A stretch of 64,000 nucleotides of DNA, from contig NZ_CAUPIY010000007.1 in assembly GCF_963511525.1 (NCBI RefSeq), forward strand, positions 67,263 through 131,262, written 5' to 3'. The stretch is from Mobiluncus sp963511525 (GTDB taxonomy: Bacteria; Actinomycetota; Actinomycetes; Actinomycetales; Actinomycetaceae). The number at the start of each line of letters is the position of its first letter. Within the stretch, counting starts at the first letter, position 1. The translations under genes and the position numbers were made by a program. Of the stretch, positions 24,400 through 33,034 are shown piece by piece. The notes under the pieces were generated by a model. It saw only the letters and a list, made by a program, of their open reading frames with translations. It ran no database searches and had not been told where the DNA came from.

Positions 24400-25856
24400 C
24401 GCAATACTGCCTTGGCGCTACCCTTGTTGAGGTCACCCAGCTGCGCCAACTGACCCAATCCAGACCCGAAAACAAACGTATCGCCGGTGGTGGCGGCATC
24501 TTTCAAGGGCGGGGCGATGCCTTCCCACAGGAACTTGCCGTCAACGACCCCGTAGCTCAGCAGCCCGCCGTTACCCTCGGTGAACACGGCTTTTGACCCG
24601 TCAGAAGCCAGCGGGGTCCCCGGAGCCTTCAGATTGATGGTGACGCCGTCCCCAGTGGTCCAGGTTTTGGCCGCGCAGCCTGGCCAGGACGCGCAAGTAT
24701 CGCTGCCATCCGCCAAGAAATACGTCCGGTTGGGCATCAGCACGGGAACTTTCCCAGATTTTAAGACTGCCATAGCACTGTCAGTGTCCAGCCGCAGCCC
24801 GGCGCGCAGTTGGTCGTGCAGGGCTTGAGCGGCTACAGAGGGGCACTTGCCCTCACCCACTACACCACCGTCAGAACCGTGAATTTGCCAATGCACCTCA
24901 GCGGCGCTTTGCGGGTCAGCGGAAGCGAAAAAACCGGCTTCCAGCATGGAAATCTGGGGGGCAGACCCCAGTTTCGAGGTGTCGAGAGAACCGATTTTCA
25001 TGTTGATAATTTGAGAATAGCTCCAGGTATTTTGCCGGTTAGACCCGTCTTGATTGGAAGTCGTCACTCCCAGCAAGGTCACTGACCCCCGAGTTTGCAC
25101 CAGCAGAGGTTGGGCGGCCTGGGCGTTTGGCACCATGAGCGGGAACTTGCCTTTCCACGCAAAGTCCGGCGTGACGTACACCGCCTGCACCCCGGCCGAA
25201 TTGCCTTCCGCAACCGCAATAGGAACCACCAGGAACTGGTCAAAAATCGCCCCTAACACGTGTTCGCCGGTCGCTAAATCCCAAATACCCTGCGGCAAGT
25301 CCCCCACCGCAACGTTGCCGCTGGGGTCGATACGCACCACCTTTTTTGCGGCGTCCGATTCGCAGGTAATCGAGCTCTGCCACAGCTGTTTCAGGCAATA
25401 GTCCAGGGGCAGGTCATCGTAGGTTTTCGACCATTTCGCGGTGCCGGTCGTTTCGTCAATCAGCGCAATAGCCTGGGTTTGAGCCTTGCCATCAGTGCCT
25501 TTCACCAGCACAAGCTGTTCGTTTTCAGCCAGTTTAGCGGTCACGCCGGTAGCGGCGTCCTGGGCCGCCAAAGAGTCTTGGGAATCGGCGTAGTCCCACA
25601 CCTGTACCGTGCGCGGATCCTTCATTTTCGCGGGCATGGCCAGGGTCCAGGCTTCTTTCAACGGGGCGACGGTGGTGATTTTCTTCACTTCCGCGTTGCT
25701 GCGAATCCGGGCGGTATCACCAAGCCACTGTGTCGTGGCAGTCACCAACACCACCACCGCCAGGGCCAAAATGACCGCGCCGATGATGCGTTCGACCAAG
25801 CGGGGCTGGCGCACCGCGGCCGCAGAATCGCTTAAATCCGGTTTCTGTTTTTTCAC
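24381..25856 (-). CDS. membrane-anchored extracytoplasmic protein, possibly a beta-propeller
   Basis: 491 residues from a GTG start. A short basic cytoplasmic N terminus is followed by one transmembrane helix (about residues 24-45) and a large outside domain. The domain has repeated short beta-rich segments of the kind 'LIDETTGTAKW', 'LASDGSKAVFTE', 'YGVVDGKFLWEG', which suggests a PQQ/WD40-type propeller (inference). Four cysteines occur in two nearby pairs. No catalytic motif is evident. It converges on the metal importer with a 19-nt overlap; function unknown. Confidence 0.75.
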   Translation of the reverse strand: MKKQKPDLSDSAAAVRQPRLVERIIGAVILALAVVVLVTATTQWLGDTARIRSNAEVKKITTVAPLKEAWTLAMPAKMKDPRTVQVWDYADSQDSLAAQDAATGVTAKLAENEQLVLVKGTDGKAQTQAIALIDETTGTAKWSKTYDDLPLDYCLKQLWQSSITCESDAAKKVVRIDPSGNVAVGDLPQGIWDLATGEHVLGAIFDQFLVVPIAVAEGNSAGVQAVYVTPDFAWKGKFPLMVPNAQAAQPLLVQTRGSVTLLGVTTSNQDGSNRQNTWSYSQIINMKIGSLDTSKLGSAPQISMLEAGFFASADPQSAAEVHWQIHGSDGGVVGEGKCPSVAAQALHDQLRAGLRLDTDSAMAVLKSGKVPVLMPNRTYFLADGSDTCASWPGCAAKTWTTGDGVTINLKAPGTPLASDGSKAVFTEGNGGLLSYGVVDGKFLWEGIAPPLKDAATTGDTFVFGSGLGQLAQLGDLNKGSAKAVLRYLTLP

Positions 25857-26036
25857 TGCTTCAGTTTATCCCGGCTATAGCAACGAAAAACTGCCTTTCG
25901 AAAAGTTTTCCACAGGGGCGGGTAATTCCGGGTTTTCCACAGGTAAAACATTTTCGACTTTCCGCGCCGGTGGGTCGCGATTAGTTTCACAAGCAAGGGG
26001 CGGACAGTTCCCGGCACGATAGAGGAGGCAGTCAGG

Positions 26037-27044
26037 ATGCTAAATAAGTTTGGACAAACGGACCGCGACCGGCTCACTGCCAGTGTTTTTGAGCGGGCCA
26101 GAGCCGCGGGCGTAGGCTATCTGGACGATGCCGAGCCTGATTACCGAACCGCGCGCCGTCCTGCGCCGCCCCCCGATTTTGGCTTGGATGGGAACCCGCC
26201 AACTCGCGGTAACCTGGCGGGGCGGGCTGAGGACCTGGTTCAGGGCTTTGAAAGCAGTCTCCAGGTCAGGCCCGTGGCCGAGCGCGAACAGCGGTTACGC
26301 CTGGCACCCAGCCCGCGGGTAGCGACTTTAATAGCGGCGTTTATGCTGGTAAGTGGGCTTTTGGTAGTGGGTTGGCAGGTGTTTGCCGCCCCGCCCGCGT
26401 CCCCGCCTGCCGGGGTGCTATCCGGGGACGCCACAGGGAAAACGGATTCCAAAACGGGCAGTTCCGCGAGCCCGGGTGCCGCGCTGGCAGCCGCTGAGGG
26501 GAAAGCCGGCAATACCGCGGCGGGCAAGGCAGGTGCTTCGCCCTCGCCGGGGGCCGCCCCGCGCCTGTTTCTGCCCGGTGCAAACGGCGCTGAAGTCGTA
26601 GTTCACGTGGCCGGAGCGGTGAGCCATCCCGGAGTGGTTCACCTGGCGGACCCGTCTCGCGTAGCCGATGCTCTGGAAGCGGCGGGCGGAGCCCTGCCCG
26701 AGGGGGATCTGAGCACCCTGAACCTAGCCCGTCCTCTCACGGACGGAGAAATGATTTATGTGGCTCGACCTGGGGAAACTCCCCCGCCGAGCGCGGGTGG
26801 AAACACTGGTAGCGCACCGGGCTCGGGCACAAAGTCAGCGGATAGCCAAGGCGAAAAAGTGAACCTGAACACGGCGGATCTGGGCGCTCTGCAGACCCTT
26901 TCCGGCATCGGCCCCGCCCTGGCGCAACGCATTGTGGATTACCGCGAGTCCAACGGGCGGTTCGCCTCGGTGGATCAGCTAGACGAAGTTAGCGGGATTG
27001 GCCCAGCGCTGATGGAGCGCCTGCGCGACCACGTGTGCGTGTGA
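26037..27044 (+). CDS. comEA: competence protein ComEA (DNA receptor)
   Basis: 335 residues. One transmembrane helix near residues 95-120, a Gly/Ala/Pro-rich spacer, an SLBB domain (VVHVAGAVSHPGVV, about residues 184-245) and a C-terminal helix-hairpin-helix pair (VNLNTADLGALQTLSGIGPALAQRIVDYR and DEVSGIGPALMERL). ComEA binds double-stranded DNA outside the membrane and hands it to ComEC. GGAGG precedes the start. comEC follows after 9 nt, so the genes are co-transcribed. Confidence 0.93.
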   Translation: MLNKFGQTDRDRLTASVFERARAAGVGYLDDAEPDYRTARRPAPPPDFGLDGNPPTRGNLAGRAEDLVQGFESSLQVRPVAEREQRLRLAPSPRVATLIAAFMLVSGLLVVGWQVFAAPPASPPAGVLSGDATGKTDSKTGSSASPGAALAAAEGKAGNTAAGKAGASPSPGAAPRLFLPGANGAEVVVHVAGAVSHPGVVHLADPSRVADALEAAGGALPEGDLSTLNLARPLTDGEMIYVARPGETPPPSAGGNTGSAPGSGTKSADSQGEKVNLNTADLGALQTLSGIGPALAQRIVDYRESNGRFASVDQLDEVSGIGPALMERLRDHVCV

Positions 27045-27053
27045 GGATTTGTG

Positions 27054-28928
27054 ATGACCGCACAGGACGAAACCGCGTTCATTGTCCGGCGGCTGCGCAC
27101 CGACCAGGACTATCGCCCCGCCCCGCTGGATTTGCGCCTGGCAATTCCGGCGGTAAGCCTGTGGGTGGCGCTGTTGGTGGCGGGAAGCCGCGGGGAGCGT
27201 GTCGCGCTGGTGGTGAGCGTTGGATTCGCCCTGGTCGCGGCCCTAGCGGCGGGTGCACTGGGGTGGTTGCACCGGTCACAAGCCCGTGGGGGCAGGCGTG
27301 GCACGCTCACGCCCATCCGCGTGGGGAAACGCGCTACGGAAACGCCCGCCCGCGCGGTGAATCGCTACCCGGAAACGCCCGCCCGCCGGCGCCATCGCCT
27401 GTTTCCGCGCGGCTCCGGGCTGGCTACGCTGCTGATTACCGCCCTGGTCATTGCCATCGTTTTTGGGACGCTGGCGCTGCGTCTGGAGCTAGATTCACGC
27501 GATAGCATAGCAGTCATTGGCGCTCAACCGACCGCCCGTTTTGACGTGAAAGCCCAGGTCGTCTCCACTCCGAAACTGAGCAGGAGGAACAGTTACCGCG
27601 TTGACTTGAGAGCGACCCGCCTGACTTGGCACGGCTCCACCTACCCCACCCGAGCCCTGTTGCAGGTCAAAGGGGCTGGTTGGGACGGTATCCCCCTTGG
27701 TTCGTGGGTACGTCTGCGTACCGGTATGGCCAGTCGGGACCTATCCACCCAATACCTGGGCTATGCGAAGTCTCCGACCCCTCCCGAAATTATCGGACCT
27801 CCGACCGGGCGTTTTATGTTTGTCAATGCGGTGCGCCAGCGCCTACGCGAGGCCACGGCGGAGCTTTCGGAATCAACGGCGGGAATGATTATGGCGATGA
27901 GCCTGGGGCTGACCGCCGTCCAAGACCCCCTGGACTGCGAATCTATGCAGGTGGCAGGCTTATCGCACCTGACTGCCGTGTCTGGAATGCATCTCAGCGT
28001 GGTGCTGGCCGTGGCGCTGGGACTGACCGCTCGGAAACGCCGCGGAGTGCAAGTCGTAGTGGCAGCGGGGATTATGGGAATTTTCCTGGCCATGCTGGAA
28101 GGTTCCGCCTCCGTCACCCGCGCGGCGGCGATGGGGGCGTTGACGCTGGTAGGACTGGGGATAGCCCGCCCTTCCCGCTCGGTGTCCTCCCTGTCCGCGG
28201 CTATCATCGGAATGCTGCTGGTGCAGCCGTTCCAAGCGACTTCTTGGGGTTTTGCTCTGTCGGTAGTGGCGACCGGCGCCATCGTTACCGGCGGGCCTTA
28301 CTTGGCGGCCTGGTGCGCGCGGTTTTTGCCGCGCCTGATTGCTCTGCCGCTGGCTGTTTCCCTCAGTGCACAGCTGGCTTGTGCGCCGCTAATGCTGGTC
28401 ATGCGCGGGAAGCTGCAGGTTTACTCCCTGCCGGCGAACCTGTTGACCGGGGCGGTGTCCTCCATAGTGACCGTGGGCGGTCTGGGACTGGTCGCACTAG
28501 CAGCCGTGGCGGGACTCCCGGCCGCGTCATTTGCCGCTATTGCGGTGCCTTTGCGGTTATTGGAACAGGGCGCGGCGCACGTTACCGGGTGGGCTGCCGC
28601 GTGGATTTCCGGCGTGGCCAGGTTCTTTGCCAGTCGACCGGGAGCGGAAGTCGACTGGTTGGAAAACCCAGCGGCGGGCGTGACCGGGCTGTTGATTGTG
28701 GCACTCAGCTTCGCGTGGGTGGCGTCCCAACTGGCTCGCGCACGCCGCTGGCGTATCGGCACACCGCCAAGACCATGGCTTCCAGGGCGTATTCGGGATC
28801 CCGCGAGGCCCCTTTTACCGCTTCGTCCGCGCGGGCAACCGCCAGGATGGCTAAGCCCAGCCGCTCATCGTCCCAGCGCGGCGCAACGGCGTGGATTCCC
28901 TGGGCAATCCGTCCGAACAGAGGCTTAG
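27054..28928 (+). CDS. comEC: ComEC/Rec2-type DNA-uptake channel, lacking a beta-lactamase domain
   Basis: About 624 residues from ATG 27054 (GAGGA 6 nt upstream). N-terminal helices, a soluble OB-like segment (about 150-240) and the competence-domain helices (with LTAVSGMHLSVVLAVALG) are present. The C-terminal metallo-beta-lactamase domain found in many ComEC proteins is absent. The last 60-75 residues are Arg/Pro-rich, unlike ComEC, and are encoded antisense to holA over 224 nt. The protein therefore probably ends structurally near 28750, and the remainder may be read-through. Confidence 0.88.
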   Translation: MTAQDETAFIVRRLRTDQDYRPAPLDLRLAIPAVSLWVALLVAGSRGERVALVVSVGFALVAALAAGALGWLHRSQARGGRRGTLTPIRVGKRATETPARAVNRYPETPARRRHRLFPRGSGLATLLITALVIAIVFGTLALRLELDSRDSIAVIGAQPTARFDVKAQVVSTPKLSRRNSYRVDLRATRLTWHGSTYPTRALLQVKGAGWDGIPLGSWVRLRTGMASRDLSTQYLGYAKSPTPPEIIGPPTGRFMFVNAVRQRLREATAELSESTAGMIMAMSLGLTAVQDPLDCESMQVAGLSHLTAVSGMHLSVVLAVALGLTARKRRGVQVVVAAGIMGIFLAMLEGSASVTRAAAMGALTLVGLGIARPSRSVSSLSAAIIGMLLVQPFQATSWGFALSVVATGAIVTGGPYLAAWCARFLPRLIALPLAVSLSAQLACAPLMLVMRGKLQVYSLPANLLTGAVSSIVTVGGLGLVALAAVAGLPAASFAAIAVPLRLLEQGAAHVTGWAAAWISGVARFFASRPGAEVDWLENPAAGVTGLLIVALSFAWVASQLARARRWRIGTPPRPWLPGRIRDPARPLLPLRPRGQPPGWLSPAAHRPSAAQRRGFPGQSVRTEA

Positions 28929-29793
28929 GCGGGTCCACCAGGTCCATCTGCGCCACCGCGGGAGGCAACTGGGTGGAAAACGAGGTCAAAATCTGGCGGA
29001 GTTTCGTGGCCATCGCCGAAACAATCAACACCGGCGCTACCCCGGTGGCCAAAGCGTGGCGCAACAGGCGCAACGCTTCGCCAACATTGCCGGTCACGGC
29101 CGCATCGGCGACATTAAACCCAGTCGCCTCCACCCGCCCTTGCAGGTACTGATCGACCTCAGCCAGGCTCAACGGCTGAGCGGGATCCCCTACCGTTTGC
29201 AACAGCTGGGTCGTCACGGAGAGCAATTCCTCGAATTCGTCTCCCAGCGCCGCCACCAGCGCCGCTACCGCGTCCTGGCTGATGGGACGTCCCAACCGAC
29301 CAGCCTCGGCCTGGAGGAACTGAGCTTTCTCCTCCGGCCAGCGCAGCTCATCGCAGGCATAGACCTTCGCAGCTCCCTTTTTGCACAGGTCCAAGACCTT
29401 TTTCCCGCGGTTTCCTCCCGCGTGCCACAGCACCAGGTAGGCATCCGACGCAGGGCTAGCCAGGTAGGCTTCTAAATCCTGGAGCAACTCGGCGTTGGCC
29501 TGTTCCAGTCCGGGAACGATAACCAGCGGCATTCCCCCGAAGAGAGAGGGGGAAGTCAGTTGGCTCAGGCGGGACGATTCATAAGTCCGGGCGTTGACCT
29601 CGGTGATTTCCGGGGGTTCCATCGCCCCGGCCTTTTCGGCGCTGGCCAGGGCCGCAGCGCGCAAGCTGGCTATAGCGCGCTGGGCGAAAACCCGTTGTTT
29701 GCCCAGTAGCAGCACCACCGGAGCTAGCGTTGCGCGCGACCACGGCTCGAAACCAGCCCGGGAGCCTCTCTGAGCATTCTTCTTTGTTGCCAC
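28705..29793 (-). CDS. holA: DNA polymerase III subunit delta
   Basis: 362 residues. Clamp-loader subunit that opens the beta sliding clamp. The HolA family pattern is present: N-terminal LLLGKQRVFAQRAI, middle VIVPGLEQANAELLQDLEAYL, and the C-terminal helical collar with YLQGRVEATGFNVADAAVTGN. It is convergent with comEC and overlaps its 3' end by 224 nt. The holA side is clearly the genuine coding sequence there. The comEA-comEC-holA neighbourhood is standard for actinobacteria. Confidence 0.93.
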   Translation of the reverse strand: MATKKNAQRGSRAGFEPWSRATLAPVVLLLGKQRVFAQRAIASLRAAALASAEKAGAMEPPEITEVNARTYESSRLSQLTSPSLFGGMPLVIVPGLEQANAELLQDLEAYLASPASDAYLVLWHAGGNRGKKVLDLCKKGAAKVYACDELRWPEEKAQFLQAEAGRLGRPISQDAVAALVAALGDEFEELLSVTTQLLQTVGDPAQPLSLAEVDQYLQGRVEATGFNVADAAVTGNVGEALRLLRHALATGVAPVLIVSAMATKLRQILTSFSTQLPPAVAQMDLVDPPKPLFGRIAQGIHAVAPRWDDERLGLAILAVARADEAVKGASRDPEYALEAMVLAVCRYASGVREPVGTPPTRS

Positions 29794-29940
29794 GCTTTAA
29801 CTCTACATGCCCCCCGGGAGACAAAAATTCCCCTACTATAAAAGCGGAGCGACACCGGGAGGGCTATCCGCCCCCACCTGATGCGCTCGCTAAACACAAT
29901 AGCCGCCCGACCGGACTTCTGCGAACGAAAGGAACACCTC

Positions 29941-30381
29941 ATGGCCAGCGTATTTACGAAAATTATCAACGGCGAAATCCCCGGAAACTTTGTCTGGCAA
30001 GATGAGCAGTGCGTCGTTTTCGCCACCATCGAACCGCGCAGCGACGGTCATATGCTGGTGGTGCCGCGTGAGGAAGTCGACAACTATCTGGACGCCGACC
30101 CGGCTTTGATTGCGCACCTGTCCCAGGTGGCTCAGATTATTGGACAAGCCGGGCGCGATGCGTTCAACGTGTCGCGCGCCTTGATCGTCGTCGCCGGTTT
30201 TGATGTCCCCCACCTGCATATTCATGTCATTCCGACCGATTCCATGCGGGTGCTGCATCCCGATGCTAAAGCAGCGGGCTCTGCGGACGCAATCAAAGCC
30301 AGCTGCGACAAACTGCGCGGCGCTCTGATCGAACTAGGCTTTGGCGCGAACGTCCCCGAATCTTTGGAATCCCTGGGATAG
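29941..30381 (+). CDS. HIT-family nucleotide-binding protein
   Basis: 146 residues. Histidine-triad hydrolase/transferase fold. The HxHxH motif is HLHIH at residues 91-95, followed by VIP. HINT-type members hydrolyse nucleoside phosphoramidates and related adenylates. ATG at 29941 has AAAGGA 8 nt upstream; the frame extends 20 codons further upstream without support. Monocistronic, followed by tRNA-Lys. Confidence 0.93.
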   Translation: MASVFTKIINGEIPGNFVWQDEQCVVFATIEPRSDGHMLVVPREEVDNYLDADPALIAHLSQVAQIIGQAGRDAFNVSRALIVVAGFDVPHLHIHVIPTDSMRVLHPDAKAAGSADAIKASCDKLRGALIELGFGANVPESLESLG

Positions 30382-30513
30382 TCGGGCCACGCCAGAAAGC
30401 GGACTGGCGGCAGCGCATCAAATCTGCAGAAGTTAAACCCCGAGTTGGGGCACATTCAATTTGTCAATCCCCGCCCGGAGCGTTAGCATAGTTAACCGCG
30501 CCAAAAACGCAAA

Positions 30514-30589
<76 letters not shown>

Positions 30590-30740
30590 CTAAAATCGTT
30601 GCAATTTCACCAAAATTTCCCATTTGCGTCCTATTTTTGCCACGCCCAATTGTGGGTTCTTACTAGAGCCAGCTCCACCCAAAAACATGTCGTAGGTTCT
30701 ACATGAGGTAAGCAGACAGATTTGCCGATTACCAGCGGAG

Positions 30741-30914
30741 ATGAATCCTGGCTATTGCCGGGTAGTCGAGGAACATGGTAAATTTGAGTTGGTGGATGCG
30801 AGAGTATCTGCTGCCAAGTTTGTGGACGAACCGTTCACTGAGCCGGGAGGTGAAAGTCCCGGCTCAAACTGTATCTTTTTCGATTACCGTGCGAGAACTG
30901 AGTATCTTTGCTGA
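30741..30914 (+). CDS. small ORF upstream of the DUF3800 remnant
   Basis: 57 codons with protein-like composition (begins MNPGYCRVVEEHGKFEL, ends FDYRARTEYLC). It ends 26 nt into the DUF3800 reading frame, so the two may once have been a translationally linked pair. The frame is also open without an ATG back to 30696. No family recognised. It may itself be a fragment. A 10-bp inverted repeat (TGAGCCGGGA / TCCCGGCTCA, 30839-30866) lies inside it. Confidence 0.3.
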   Translation: MNPGYCRVVEEHGKFELVDARVSAAKFVDEPFTEPGGESPGSNCIFFDYRARTEYLC

Positions 30915-31553
30915 CGAATCCGGCACCGAGGCCGACACTAGTGGCTATTACCTGTTAACTTTGGTTCTGCATGACCAATCCGAGGATGTGACCGGGCCAA
31001 TATCTGATTATGAATCGGCTTTGAGGATTCGCGGTCTCACTGACATCCCCATGCATTCTTCGCCTTTACTACGCGGTAACGAAGATTACGAGAATCTAGA
31101 CGTGGCGTTGCGTTTGAAATACCTATTTGCCTTCAATGCGTTTGCTCTGCGGCTCCCGATTCATTACCGGTCTTTCGTGTTTGAACGAAAGACCGCGCCT
31201 GGACTGGAGGCTCTGCAAACGGTTTTGCCAGAGGCATTGCGTAGTTTCAACTTGAGTGGCTGCTAGGTTTTGACCAGGTAAAGATTTACTACGACGGCGG
31301 TCAACCGACCGTTGAAATGGCCTTACGAGAGGTGTTTACTCAAGCATTAGCGCGACAGGTTTCCGTATTTAAGCCGGGCGGGTTTCGTGAATACCGTTTA
31401 GCGCAGGTCGCGGATTACTTCTGCACCATAGAGTTGACACGCTTAAAATTCCAGACCAAATCAGCAACACACACGGACCTACTTTTCTTCCAGAGTAAGC
31501 GCGATTTCCAAAGGAAATACCTTAACCGGGTGAGAAAAAAGTGGATAGGCTGA
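30889..31553 (+). pseudogene. frameshifted DUF3800-family gene
   Basis: The first frame (GTG 30889 to a stop at 31264-31266) encodes LSIFADESGTEADTSGYYLL, the DUF3800 N-terminal Asp/Glu signature, and about 110 more residues. The second frame continues as LLGFDQVKIYYDGGQPTVE and RLAQVADYFCTIELTRL, the C-terminal half of the same family, ending at 31553. A one-base shift between about 31243 and 31262 separates them. DUF3800 proteins have an RNase H-like fold and travel with mobile DNA and defence genes. Position beside tRNA-Lys hints at a decayed island. Confidence 0.75.
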
Positions 31554-31653
31554 GATGCTCGGTACCGCACCAACAGTAGCACCCAGCGATGGGATTCTCT
31601 TAAATCTTAAACCATAGTGTTCTTGGAACATCTGAGAACACTCGGAAAGCCCG

Positions 31654-31685
31654 GGCGGGCGCAGGATGGAAGTCCCGCGCCCGCC
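31654..31685 (-). terminator. probable nusG terminator
   Basis: 9-bp perfect stem GGCGGGCGC / GCGCCCGCC with a 14-nt loop, 16 nt beyond the nusG stop on the minus strand. The T tract is short (TTT after CCCGGGC), so efficiency is uncertain. Confidence 0.55.
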
Positions 31686-31700
31686 GCCAAGCCTGAAAAA

Positions 31701-32534
31701 TCAGTCGATTTTGGCGACCTGGTTGAAGTTCAACTCCACCGGGGTCTCGCGCTCGAAGATAGTGACCAACACGGTCAGCTTCTGAGTTTCGGCGTTGACC
31801 TCGGCAATCGTCGCGGAAAGCGTCTCGAACGGACCGGAGGTAATAGTCACCGACTGACCCACCTCGAAATCCGTCGCCACCGGAGCAGTTCGCTGCGTCG
31901 CTTGTGAAATCTCGACTTGACCGTCTTCCACCGCCACTTTCGCGGCCTCCTTGGCGGTCGGAGCCAGCATATTGACCACTTCCGCCAACGTCAGCGGCAC
32001 GGGATCTTGCTGGTTTCCCACAAAACCAGTCACGGCCGGGGTGTCCTTCACCAGACGCCACGAGTTCTCATCCATGTCCATGCGCACCAAAACGTAGCCT
32101 GGAATGCGCGGACGCTGCACGACCTTGCGGCTCTTGGCCTTGACTTCGACATGTTCTTCCATCGGAATCTCGACCTGGTAGACATAATCTTCCATGCCGG
32201 GATTATTCGCCACGCGCTGTTCAATGTTCTGTTTCACACGTTTTTCGTAGGAAGAGTACGTGTGTACCACGTACCACCGGCCCGGCAAAGCGCGTAGCTC
32301 AACTTCGAGTGCCTGCTTCGGGTCGAGTTCCTCCGTCTCGGTTTCCGCAGCATCCGCGGTGTCCTCGATGATTTCACCAGTTGCGGGGTCCACGTTCGCG
32401 GGGACTTCCTCTAGGTCCGGTTCAGCCGCCAAAGCGTCCTCGGCGGGCGGGGCGGCCTCGGCGGCCTGGTTAGGCTCCAGCTGGGCTTCTTCAGCCACAG
32501 CAGCGTTTTCTTGCAATTCGTTCTCGTCTGACAT
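31701..32534 (-). CDS. nusG: transcription termination/antitermination protein NusG
   Basis: 277 residues. The first 85 or so are acidic and Ala-rich, an extension typical of actinobacterial NusG. The NGN domain starts at RWYVVHTYSSYEKRVKQNIEQRV and includes RPRIPGYVLVRMDM and TPAVTGFVG. The C-terminal KOW domain contains VGQSVTITSGPFETLSATIAEVN. NusG binds RNA polymerase and couples it to Rho or ribosomes. It follows secE by 47 nt in the usual order. Confidence 0.96.
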   Translation of the reverse strand: MSDENELQENAAVAEEAQLEPNQAAEAAPPAEDALAAEPDLEEVPANVDPATGEIIEDTADAAETETEELDPKQALEVELRALPGRWYVVHTYSSYEKRVKQNIEQRVANNPGMEDYVYQVEIPMEEHVEVKAKSRKVVQRPRIPGYVLVRMDMDENSWRLVKDTPAVTGFVGNQQDPVPLTLAEVVNMLAPTAKEAAKVAVEDGQVEISQATQRTAPVATDFEVGQSVTITSGPFETLSATIAEVNAETQKLTVLVTIFERETPVELNFNQVAKID

Positions 32535-32581
32535 TACTGATATTCCTCGTGGGGCGATGATGTTGAAAAGACCAAAGAGGC

Positions 32582-32842
32582 CTAGCTAAAGATAAGGTCG
32601 GTCAGGGCTCCGAAGCCCAAATCCATCAACCCGACCGCGGTCATGATGATCGCCACGAAAACAATCACGACCAAGAAGTAGCGCCACAGTTCTTCTCTGG
32701 TGGGATAGACAACTTTTTTCATCTCATCCACGACTTGGCGGAAAAACTGCATGATACGCGCGAAAAAACCAAGTTCCTGATCAGCGCTAGGGGTAGCTTC
32801 GGCTTTTTTCGCCGGCTGAATGGCACCTTCGGTTTCTGCCAT
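32582..32842 (-). CDS. secE: preprotein translocase subunit SecE
   Basis: 86 residues. A soluble N terminus, the conserved amphipathic segment FFRQVVDEMKKVVYPTREELW, then one transmembrane helix (about residues 57-80). It stabilises SecY in the Sec translocon. The frame extends upstream to 32953, but ATG at 32842 has GGAGGA 7 nt upstream and gives the normal size. Located directly upstream of nusG. Confidence 0.95.
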   Translation of the reverse strand: MAETEGAIQPAKKAEATPSADQELGFFARIMQFFRQVVDEMKKVVYPTREELWRYFLVVIVFVAIIMTAVGLMDLGFGALTDLIFS

Positions 32843-33034
32843 TATTTGTTCCTCCTGTAGGCAATTTCTTTCCCCGCCGCGGGCACACTTCACCCTAAAC
32901 AAATTAACGGGGGGATGTGTCAAATCATAGTAGAAAACCGTACCTAAAGCCAATCGTCCGCGGCCGGTACGGGGCTGTTACTCGGTTGGTACGCGGCTCG
33001 TGCGAGGCTGACCCCGCGACCGGCTCGGCGGCGT

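Noticed and set aside
25900..25950. Two TTTTCCACAGG motifs as DnaA boxes upstream of comEA
   Set aside because: They deviate from TTATNCACA and are only 20 bp apart in an ordinary promoter region; a replication role is not supported.
27626..29152. 508-codon frame overlapping comEC and holA
   Set aside because: Out-of-frame shadow in GC-rich DNA; Gly/Arg-rich with no motif, while both overlapped genes are recognisable.
30839..30866. Hairpin containing GGTGAAAGTCC, reminiscent of group II intron domains
   Set aside because: Only this short element is visible; no domain V, reverse transcriptase or intron boundaries could be found, and the stretch is explained as part of a small ORF.
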